From Blautia faecis (GTDB lineage Bacteria; Bacillota; Clostridia; Lachnospirales; Lachnospiraceae): 50,373 bases of DNA. Shown here piece after piece: positions 43,540 through 50,373 of the stretch. Numbering within the stretch: the stretch's first letter is position 1; each line of letters starts with the position of its first letter. The position numbers were made by a program, and so were the translations under genes. The stretch lies in the NCBI RefSeq assembly GCF_020554845.1, contig NZ_JAJCIA010000030.1, positions 1 through 50,373 of the forward strand. The letters run 5' to 3'. The notes beneath the pieces were generated by a model. It was not told the DNA's origin, made no database searches, and saw only the letters and a program-made list of their open reading frames with translations.

Positions 43540-43572
43540 GCCTATTTTCACATACAAGAAAATACCTTAACT

Positions 43573-44352
43573 TGTTATTTAATGTGTTGAAAGTTGTTAA
43601 AGGCGGACGCATTCGGGCAATGGTGATTGCTCACTCGCCGGCGCAACGCTCCAGCGAACTAACTGCTAACTGCGACTAAATCGTTCAGGAGAGCCTTCAC
43701 GATTAAGTCTCCGTAAGCAGTGGATTTCGCCTACGCTAAAACCGCGCCTGAAATGGCTCGCTAGAGCAATCACCATTGCCCGAATGCAGTGTACTGGCTG
43801 GGACTTATTTGTGCGTAGGAACTTTCGACAGGTGGAGAGGGTGAGTGACTGGTTTCCCTATACTGTATCGGAAACGAAAATTTATGGGAAACTTGCCGGA
43901 AATAAGCGGCTTTTACAATTTCTATGAAGTATTTGCACATTTTAAGGGTTGTTTTGCAAACAAAAACTTGACATATTATTTTATGTGTCTTCGATACCCC
44001 ATTTAGCTGGTTGATACTTCGCAACTTTATTGGTTTTACCTAATCTATCATTGTCAAGAAAGTATTGGGAAACCAATCACTTCCCCTCCCCCTCGTTAAA
44101 AGTTCCTAAATAACCTCAGTTCCAGCCGACACACAGCATTTGGGCAATGTGTATTACTCCAGCGAGCCATTTCAGGCGCGCTCTTAGCGTAAGCGAAATC
44201 CAGCGCTTACGGAGACTTATGCGTGAGGGCTCTCCCGAACGCATTAGTCGCAGTTAGCGATTAGTTCGCTGGAGCGTTGCGCCGGCGAGTGAGTAATACA
44301 CATTGTCCAAATGCGTCCCTCCTGAAGAACTTTTCAACACATTAAATAGCAA
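43573..44352. repeat. Family D element: 780-bp near-palindrome
   Basis: Two inverted copies of about 294 bp (43573-43866 and 44058-44352) flank a 190-bp unique A+T-rich centre. The outer ends are TTGTTATTTAATGTGTTGAA and its counterpart ending CACATTAAATAGCAA. Each arm has a 24-bp hairpin stem (43609-43632 with 43764-43787, perfect; 44136-44159 with 44291-44314, one wobble). A TTGACA lies in the centre near 43970. No protein is encoded; an 84-codon frame at 43770-44024 is not convincing. It fills the gap between uppP and glpK. Confidence 0.82.
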
Positions 44353-44389
44353 AAACGCCAGCCTGCAGATTTTCCCCTGCAGGCTGGCG
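44351..44389 (-). terminator. Terminator of uppP
   Basis: On the minus strand a 13-bp perfect stem (44377-44389 with 44356-44368; arm CGCCAGCCTGCAG) is followed by TTTTT. It abuts the end of the family D element. Confidence 0.88.
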
Positions 44390-44410
44390 CCGAAATTTCT
44401 TATATGTAAT

Positions 44411-45313
44411 TTATGCCAGTAAAATCTTGCCAATAAAGTAAACCAGAACCAGCACACCAAGTACGATTCTGTACCATCCAAATGCCTTGAAATCATGTTT
44501 CTTGATATAGCCCATTAGGAACTTGATTGCCAGGATAGAAACTACAAACGCTACCACCATACCGATCACCAGGATCAGCACCTCTGTACCGGTAAATCCA
44601 AAACCAAATTTCACAATCTTCAAAAAGCTGGCTCCGAACATAACCGGGATTCCAAGGAAAAAGGTAAACTCAGCTGCAACGGTACGGGAAGTACCAACCA
44701 GGATTCCTCCAATGATGGTAGAACCAGATCTGGATGTTCCTGGAATAACGGAAAGCACCTGAAAACAGCCGATGAGAAACGCCGTCTTGAAAGATAAATC
44801 TTCCAGACTTGTGCACTGCGGCTCTCTGCCTTTATTATAGTTTTCCACAATAATAAACAGAACACCGTAGACGATCAGTGCAATGGCAACAACCACATAG
44901 TTATTAAAATGTTCTTCAATGAAATCATCAAACGGAAGTGCGATCACAATGGTCGGCAGACATGCTACCACAATCTTAAACCACAGCACCCATTTCTCTT
45001 TATCGCAGAAGCGCTCCACAAAATTCAGGATCACCTGTGCCCATTTGGGCTTCTTCGCAATAGCCATCTGGGTTCTTCTTGGAAGCTTCTTTATGTAAAA
45101 AGGCCACAGCTTATTCCAATACAAAACAACAACTGCAAGGATGGCTCCAAGCTGGATCACAACCAGAAATACGTCCATAAAATCCTGTGAAACATTCAGA
45201 TGAATAAATTCATCAACCAGGATCATATGCCCGGTGCTGCTGATAGGGAGCCACTCAGTAATTCCCTCAACAATACCCAGGAAAATTACCTTTAAAAGTT
45301 CGATAATATCCAT
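44411..45313 (-). CDS. uppP: Undecaprenyl-diphosphatase UppP (BacA)
   Basis: A 300-aa, eight-helix membrane phosphatase that recycles undecaprenyl pyrophosphate to the monophosphate carrier for cell-wall synthesis; it also raises bacitracin tolerance. Both active-site motifs are present: [14 protein letters not shown] (from residue 16) and [10 protein letters not shown]. The loop around residues 85-110 is longer and more charged than in E. coli BacA, as in other Clostridia. Monocistronic with a strong terminator. Confidence 0.94.
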   Translation of the reverse strand: MDIIELLKVIFLGIVEGITEWLPISSTGHMILVDEFIHLNVSQDFMDVFLVVIQLGAILAVVVLYWNKLWPFYIKKLPRRTQMAIAKKPKWAQVILNFVERFCDKEKWVLWFKIVVACLPTIVIALPFDDFIEEHFNNYVVVAIALIVYGVLFIIVENYNKGREPQCTSLEDLSFKTAFLIGCFQVLSVIPGTSRSGSTIIGGILVGTSRTVAAEFTFFLGIPVMFGASFLKIVKFGFGFTGTEVLILVIGMVVAFVVSILAIKFLMGYIKKHDFKAFGWYRIVLGVLVLVYFIGKILLA

Positions 45314-45335
45314 TTCTACCCCTTTCTAACTTCAA

Positions 45336-45375
45336 CAAAATGAGGACGGAGACCTGAACTTCTCCGTCCTCTTTA
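45336..45375 (-). terminator. Hairpin between carB and uppP
   Basis: GAGGACGGAGA (45342-45352) and TCTCCGTCCTC (45361-45371) form a perfect 11-bp stem. On the minus strand ATTTTG follows, so it may end the carAB message. The rest of 45314-45614 is the family B repeat. Confidence 0.65.
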
Positions 45376-45439
45376 GTATATTACACAACTTTGCTTTCGT
45401 AAACTTGTATTTTGCATTTTTCGCAAAATTTAGCCTTTG

Positions 45440-45588
45440 TTTGTTACTGTTCACTGGTAACGTTCCGCGAGGCGTTTTTTGTGAACAAAGTTCACAGAAA
45501 ACCCGAGAATTGCGGCGCGAAATCATGCGAATGCATGATTTCTGTGCATCGCGAAGCGCGTTACTGTGAACGGAGTGAACAGTAACCT
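45440..45588. repeat. Family B structured repeat, copy 2 (inverted)
   Basis: Its reverse complement aligns over most of its length with 37711-37882, including TTCTCGGGTTTTCTGTGAAC and CGCCTCGCGGAACGTTACCA. The central hairpin is AAATCATGC/GCATGATTT (45520-45541), unlike that of copy 1. It sits just beyond the carB stop. Confidence 0.8.
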
Positions 45589-45614
45589 TTGTTTAATATC
45601 TTAGAGCGTGTTTA

Positions 45615-48600
45615 TTACCTTCTTGCGATAGTCGCAATATCAATCAGGCTCAGCTTGTTAGCATCTGTGTTTTCCAGACTTGTTACCAGAGCCTCTGCAG
45701 TATCGAGGCTGGTAAGAACATTTACACCTGTCTCAATAGCATTACGTCTGATCACGAAACCATCCTTCTGATGCTCAACACCCTGGGATGGGATATCAAT
45801 AACCACATCAATCTTATGACCAAGAATCAAGTCCATAAGGTTCGGTGCAGGCTGCTCCAGCTTGTTGGTACGGATCACCTTAACACCATGCTCTTTCAGA
45901 GTATTGGCTGTTCCTCTTGTGGCATAGATGCGGTATCCAAGTGCCTCAAATCTCTTAGCGATCGGTACAGCGTCCTCCTGCTCTTCCGGTCTTACAGTCA
46001 TGATCATGTTCTTATACTTCGGCAGACGAATTCCAGCTCCAAGGAATGCTTTGTAAAGAGCCTCATTGAAGGTCTCTGCAATACCAAGGCACTCACCGGT
46101 AGATTTCATCTCCGGTCCAAGGCTGATATCAGCGCCGCGGATCTTCTCGAAGGAGAATACCGGCATCTTGATGGCAATGTGTTTTGCCTCTGGCTGAAGA
46201 CCAGGCTCATAGCCCATATCTTTCAGTTTGTATCCAAGGATTACCTTGGTTGCCAGCGGTACGATCGGGATTCCGGTAACCTTGCTGATGTAAGGTACGG
46301 TACGGCTGGAACGTGGATTAACCTCGATTACATATACATCATCCCCAAGAACGATGAACTGGATATTGATCATACCCACTACATGAAGTGCTCTTGCAAG
46401 ACGTCTGGTGTACTCTGCAATAGTCTCTTTGGCTTTCTCGCTGATGGTTCTTGCCGGATATACGGAAATACTGTCACCGGAGTGGATTCCGGCACGCTCA
46501 ATATGCTCCATAATACCAGGAATCAGGATGTCCTCGCCATCGCAAACGGCATCAACCTCGATTTCTTTTCCCATCAGGTACTTGTCAACAAGAATCGGAT
46601 GCTCCTGTGCAATCTGGTTGATCACACCAATGTACTCTTCCACATCCTCATCGCTTACAGCAATTCTCATGCCCTGTCCGCCAAGTACGTAGGAAGGACG
46701 AACCAGAACCGGATAGCCCAGCTCATTTGCTGCTTTCTTCGCTTCTTCTGCGGTAAATACAGTGTGTCCCTTCGGTCTCGGAATTTGACATTTCTCCAGG
46801 ATTTCATCGAACAGCTCACGGTCCTCTGCAGCATCTACATTCTCAGCAGATGTTCCAAGGATCTTCACGCCCATCTTGGTAAGGGCTTCTGTCAGCTTGA
46901 TGGCTGTCTGTCCGCCGAACTGAACAACTGCTCCGTCCGGTTTCTCAATATTTACAATATTTTCAACATCTTCCGGTGTAAGAGGTTCGAAATACAGCTT
47001 GTCTGCAATATCAAAGTCAGTACTTACTGTCTCCGGGTTGTTGTTGATAATGATAGTTTCATATCCTTCTTTTGCAAAAGCCCAGGTACAATGTACAGAG
47101 CAGAAGTCAAACTCAATACCCTGTCCAATACGGATCGGGCCGGAGCCAAGTACCAGGATTTTTTTCTTATCTGGTGTGGCAATTGCTTCATTCTCTGTTC
47201 CTTCATCACCGTATACAGAATAGTAATACGGAGTGGCAGCAGCAAATTCTGCGGCACAGGTATCAACCATCTTGTAAGCGGCTTTGATACCAGCCTCTGC
47301 GCGGAAAGCTTTGATTTCCTCTTCTGTTTTGCCTGTAAGGCGGGCGATAATGTAGTCCGGGAACTCCATACGTTTTGCTTCCAGAAGAAGCTCTTTGGTA
47401 AGTTTTCTGGTCTTCAGGGCATTTTCCATTCCAACAAGGATTGCCAACTTGTCAATGAACCAGATGTCGATCTGGGTAATGTCATGAAGCATGGACTGCG
47501 GCATACCACGGCGGATTGCTTCTGCAATCTTCCAGATTCTGCGGTCGTCCACGATTGCCAGCTCATCCAGCAGTTCCTCATCTGTAAGCTGTGTAAAATC
47601 GTAGGACATCAGGCTGTCTACATGCTGCTCCAGGGAACGGATTGCTTTCATAAGAGCACCCTCAAAGTTATGGCAGATACTCATAACCTCACCAGTAGCT
47701 TTCATCTGAGTGGTAAGGGTTCTCTTAGCTGTGATAAATTTATCAAATGGAAGTCTCGGAATCTTAACGACACAGTAGTCAAGCATCGGCTCGAAACTTG
47801 CGTATGTTTTTCCAGTGATGGCATTCGGGATCTCATCCAGTGTATATCCAAGTGCGATCTTCGCTGCAACCTTCGCGATCGGGTAACCAGTTGCCTTACT
47901 TGCAAGTGCAGAGGAACGGCTTACACGAGGGTTAACCTCGATAACACAGTATTCGAAGCTGTCTGGTTTCAGTGCGTACTGAACGTTACATCCACCTGTG
48001 ATTCCAAGCTCTGTGATAATGTTCAGGGCAGAGGTACGGAGCATCTGGTACTCTTTGTCCCCAAGAGTCTGGGACGGAGCAACTACGATGGAGTCTCCTG
48101 TGTGGACACCAACCGGGTCAATGTTCTCCATGTTGCAGACAGTGATGCAGTTTCCTGCACTGTCACGCATTACCTCATACTCGATTTCTTTCCAGCCGGC
48201 GATGCAGCGCTCTACCAGAACCTCTCCAACACGGGAAAGACGAAGACCATTCTCCAGGATCTCACGAAGCTCGTATTCATTGTGGGCAATTCCACCGCCG
48301 CTTCCGCCAAGGGTGTAAGCAGGACGAAGAACAACCGGATAGCCAATGGTATTGGTAAATGCAAGACCATCCTCCACCGTAGTAACAACCTTGGAAGCTG
48401 CAACCGGCTCACCGATTTTCTCCATGGTATCCTTGAATTCCTGACGATCCTCAGCTTTCTTAATGGTCTGGGCTGTGGTACCGATCAGTCTTACATTATG
48501 CTCTTTCAGGAAGCCTTTCTCATCCAGCTCCATGGCAAGGTTCAGACCTGCCTGGCCGCCCAGAGTAGGAAGAACGCTGTCTGGCTTCTCTTTCAGGATC

Positions 48601-48830
48601 AGCTGCTCTACCACTTCTACGGTAAGAGGCTCGATGTAAACGCGGTCTGCAATGTCTTTATCTGTCATGATTGTAGCCGGATTGGAGTTCAGAAGAACAA
48701 CCTCCAGACCTTCTTCCTTCAGGGAACGGCAGGCCTGTGTTCCTGCGTAGTCAAACTCTGCTGCCTGGCCGATGATGATCGGACCTGAACCAATAACAAG
48801 TACTTTTTTAATGTCTTTATTTCTTGGCAT
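45615..48830 (-). CDS. carB: Carbamoyl-phosphate synthase large subunit
   Basis: A 1071-aa enzyme subunit making carbamoyl phosphate from ammonia, bicarbonate and two ATP for pyrimidine and arginine synthesis. Order of parts: first ATP-grasp half (KKVLVIGSGPIIIGQAAEFD; YTLGGSGGGIA), oligomerisation domain, second ATP-grasp half (KKILVLGSGPIRIGQGIEFD; YVLGGQGMRIA), and a C-terminal methylglyoxal-synthase-like regulatory domain. Its ATG overlaps the carA stop by one base (TAATG). The opposite strand is open for 1005 codons, a codon-bias artefact. Confidence 0.97.
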   Translation of the reverse strand: MPRNKDIKKVLVIGSGPIIIGQAAEFDYAGTQACRSLKEEGLEVVLLNSNPATIMTDKDIADRVYIEPLTVEVVEQLILKEKPDSVLPTLGGQAGLNLAMELDEKGFLKEHNVRLIGTTAQTIKKAEDRQEFKDTMEKIGEPVAASKVVTTVEDGLAFTNTIGYPVVLRPAYTLGGSGGGIAHNEYELREILENGLRLSRVGEVLVERCIAGWKEIEYEVMRDSAGNCITVCNMENIDPVGVHTGDSIVVAPSQTLGDKEYQMLRTSALNIITELGITGGCNVQYALKPDSFEYCVIEVNPRVSRSSALASKATGYPIAKVAAKIALGYTLDEIPNAITGKTYASFEPMLDYCVVKIPRLPFDKFITAKRTLTTQMKATGEVMSICHNFEGALMKAIRSLEQHVDSLMSYDFTQLTDEELLDELAIVDDRRIWKIAEAIRRGMPQSMLHDITQIDIWFIDKLAILVGMENALKTRKLTKELLLEAKRMEFPDYIIARLTGKTEEEIKAFRAEAGIKAAYKMVDTCAAEFAAATPYYYSVYGDEGTENEAIATPDKKKILVLGSGPIRIGQGIEFDFCSVHCTWAFAKEGYETIIINNNPETVSTDFDIADKLYFEPLTPEDVENIVNIEKPDGAVVQFGGQTAIKLTEALTKMGVKILGTSAENVDAAEDRELFDEILEKCQIPRPKGHTVFTAEEAKKAANELGYPVLVRPSYVLGGQGMRIAVSDEDVEEYIGVINQIAQEHPILVDKYLMGKEIEVDAVCDGEDILIPGIMEHIERAGIHSGDSISVYPARTISEKAKETIAEYTRRLARALHVVGMINIQFIVLGDDVYVIEVNPRSSRTVPYISKVTGIPIVPLATKVILGYKLKDMGYEPGLQPEAKHIAIKMPVFSFEKIRGADISLGPEMKSTGECLGIAETFNEALYKAFLGAGIRLPKYKNMIMTVRPEEQEDAVPIAKRFEALGYRIYATRGTANTLKEHGVKVIRTNKLEQPAPNLMDLILGHKIDVVIDIPSQGVEHQKDGFVIRRNAIETGVNVLTSLDTAEALVTSLENTDANKLSLIDIATIARR

Positions 48831-49906
48831 TATTTATTTCCTCCCATCATATCCATAAATCTGTCAAACAGGTAACTGGAATCCTGCGGTCCCGGGCATG
48901 CCTCCGGATGGAACTGTACAGTGAAAATATTCTTTCCAACGTATGCCATTCCTTCGTTTGTTCCGTCGTTTACGTTCACAAATGCAGGATGAGCAATATT
49001 TTTCTCCTCAAGGTCCTTGGCATCTACTACGTAGCCATGATTCTGGGAAGAGATGTAAACTCTGCCTGTTGTAAGGTCTTTTACCGGATGGTTGCCACCG
49101 CGGTGACCATATTTCATCTTATAGGTATCTCCGCCTGTTGCAAGTGCCATCAGCTGATGTCCAAGACAGATTGCAAAAATCGGAACATCGGAATCGTAAA
49201 GTTTCTTTACTTCTTTAATAATAGAAGTGCATTCTTTCGGGTCTCCAGGGCCATTGCTGAGCATGATTCCGTCTGGATGATCTCCAAGGATCTCCTCTGC
49301 CGGTGTAAGAGCCGGATAAATGGTTACCTGGCATCCGCGCTTGTTCAGGGAACGGGCAATATTACGTTTCGCACCAAAATCCATGAGGGCTACCTTCGGG
49401 CCATTTCCAGGAAGGATTTCTTTCTCACGGCAGGTTACTTTTTCCACTACTTTACCAGTTGTATATGCTTTTAACTTGGGGAGAATTGCGTTTAAGTCAT
49501 AATTTTCATCCACTGTGATCATACCGTTCATGGTACCTTTCTCACGGAGGATCTTGGTAAGAGCTCTGGTGTCGATTCCTGCGATTCCAGGAATATCATG
49601 CTTAGTCAAGAAATGCTGAATGGTATCAACGCTTCTGAAATTGCTTGGAACACGGGATAATTCACGTACGATAAATGCGTCGATCCACGGTCTGGTGGAT
49701 TCCTGGTCATCATAACAGATTCCGTAATTTCCTATTAATGGATAGGTCATGCATACCGCCTGTCCTGCGTAAGACGGGTCTGTCATTACTTCCAGATAAC
49801 CGGTCATGGAAGTATTAAAAACAATCTCACTGATGACTTCCCTTGCAGAACCAATGCTGGTTCCTGTAAATACATGGCCATCTTCTAATATCAGAAATGC
49901 TTTCAT
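48830..49906 (-). CDS. carA: Carbamoyl-phosphate synthase small subunit (glutaminase)
   Basis: A 358-aa class I glutamine amidotransferase that feeds ammonia to CarB. The N-terminal CarA-specific domain (FLILEDGHVFTGTSIGSARE; NTSMTGYLEVMTDPSYAGQ) is followed by the catalytic cysteine in FAICLGHQLMALATGG and the His/Glu pair in VQFHPEACPGPQD. GGGAG precedes the ATG. It is first in the carAB operon with a near-consensus promoter. No pyrimidine leader structure is evident in the short 5' leader. Confidence 0.97.
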   Translation of the reverse strand: MKAFLILEDGHVFTGTSIGSAREVISEIVFNTSMTGYLEVMTDPSYAGQAVCMTYPLIGNYGICYDDQESTRPWIDAFIVRELSRVPSNFRSVDTIQHFLTKHDIPGIAGIDTRALTKILREKGTMNGMITVDENYDLNAILPKLKAYTTGKVVEKVTCREKEILPGNGPKVALMDFGAKRNIARSLNKRGCQVTIYPALTPAEEILGDHPDGIMLSNGPGDPKECTSIIKEVKKLYDSDVPIFAICLGHQLMALATGGDTYKMKYGHRGGNHPVKDLTTGRVYISSQNHGYVVDAKDLEEKNIAHPAFVNVNDGTNEGMAYVGKNIFTVQFHPEACPGPQDSSYLFDRFMDMMGGNK

Positions 49907-49960
49907 ACAATCTCCCTTTCTTATGTCATTTTCTTTCTTATTTTATCCTAAATCTTCAAA

Positions 49961-49989
49961 ATTGTATCATAGCAAAATGCTTTTTTCAA
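49961..49989 (-). promoter_or_regulatory. Promoter of carAB
   Basis: Minus strand TTGAAA (49989-49984), 17 bp, TACAAT (49966-49961), about 55 bp before the carA ATG. 49990-50140 shows A+T-rich DNA with no gene. Confidence 0.7.
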
Positions 49990-50142
49990 CAAAATATGAG
50001 CAAAAAAAAATTCTGTTGTGCTGAAAAAAATTGCACAACAGAAAAAAGCTACTGGATCCGAGTCTGAATAAAAGAGACATCCTGTGCCTCACAGCCAACC
50101 TTATACGCAACTCTGGCATTCGTAACAAAAGAAAAAAAATAA

Positions 50143-50226
50143 TGCAGGAGATGGGACTTGAACCCACACGATCTTGCGACCACAGGCACCTGAAGCCTGC
50201 GCGTCTGCCAATTCCGCCACTCCTGC
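50143..50226 (-). tRNA. tRNA-Leu (CAG anticodon)
   Basis: The minus strand reads GCAGGAG (acceptor), then GGCGGAATTGGCAGACGC (D arm), an anticodon arm CAGGC-TTCAGGT-GCCTG with anticodon CAG, a long class II variable arm (GGTCGCAAGATC), T arm GGGTTCAAGTCCC and CTCCTGC plus the discriminator A. 84 nt; the CCA end is not encoded. It reads CUG codons. A TTGACA/TATTAT promoter lies upstream. Protein frames predicted over it are artefacts. Confidence 0.96.
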
Positions 50227-50266
50227 ATTTCTTATGTTTCAATCGCTCTCTCGCGACTGCTTGATT

Positions 50267-50295
50267 ATAATACAACACATTCAGTCAAATGTCAA
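50267..50295 (-). promoter_or_regulatory. Consensus promoter of the tRNA-Leu gene
   Basis: Minus strand TTGACA (50295-50290), exactly 17 bp, TATTAT (50272-50267), about 40 bp before the tRNA. Strong, as expected for a stable RNA gene. 50296-50373 is A+T-rich with no gene seen. Confidence 0.8.
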
Positions 50296-50373
50296 CACTA
50301 ATTTTCAAAAAAATTTGAAAAATTATGAACCATTTATGATAATGTCCTAATATACCACAAAGGAAAATGTCCC

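Noticed and set aside
45771..48788. A 1005-codon open frame on the plus strand opposite carB
   Set aside because: It is fully antisense to an unmistakable carB, has no ribosome site or recognisable motif and an abnormally Cys/Leu/Asn-rich composition. It results from the strong codon bias of carB.
49967..50278. Protein frames covering the tRNA-Leu gene on both strands
   Set aside because: They contain translated tRNA sequence (for example MQEMGLEPTRSCDHRH), a well-known annotation artefact.

Overview
The window looks like a chromosomal piece of an anaerobic gut Firmicute of the family Lachnospiraceae (Blautia-like is my best guess, not proven). Support: strong AGGAGG-type ribosome sites, Clostridia-style housekeeping genes (carAB, glpK, uppP, a PepV-type dipeptidase), a CUT1 sugar transporter without its own ATPase plus a separate MsmK/UgpC-type ATPase, a GH127 arabinofuranosidase, and Clostridiales-type serine-recombinase mobile elements.

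Layout. 0-4.2 kb: two MATE exporters, one divergent from an AraC regulator, with a decayed PD-(D/E)XK nuclease remnant between them. 4.6-8.4 kb: PepV dipeptidase, a stand-alone siroheme/ferredoxin reductase-like protein, a DUF3006-like small protein, an HD-domain protein and a Cys-rich 116-aa protein. 8.65-29.93 kb: an accessory region in which two ancestrally adjacent, divergent host genes are each cut by a different serine-recombinase element. Element 1 (about 9577-23925, 14.35 kb) splits an XRE-type regulator. It carries a recombinase, VirE and CHC2 replication proteins with GTCAACC repeats, a MOBQ-type relaxase with an RSF1010-like oriT, and a two-component system plus ABC exporter cargo whose promoters share a 21-bp box. 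Element 2 (about 24827-29359, 4.53 kb) splits a NitT/TauT-type solute-binding protein. It carries a DUF4258/YgiT toxin-antitoxin pair, a small protein, a GNAT acetyltransferase, a GyrI-like protein and a recombinase whose frame runs across the attachment junction. Joining the flanks of either element restores the interrupted reading frame.

30-37.4 kb: an arabinoside-type sugar locus on the minus strand (GH127, solute-binding protein, two permeases, DUF624, LacI regulator), with candidate LacI operators at its promoter. 38.2-41.7 kb: a DUF89 protein, the sugar-transporter ATPase and a CdaR/PucR-type regulator. 42-50.3 kb: glpK, uppP, carB, carA and tRNA-Leu(CAG), all on the minus strand.

Between genes there are at least four families of hairpin-rich repeats, called A, B, C and D here. 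They sit at gene 3' ends or in large gaps. One family D copy is a 780-bp near-palindrome whose two arms carry compensatory differences. All family assignments rest on reading motifs by eye; no database search was possible.
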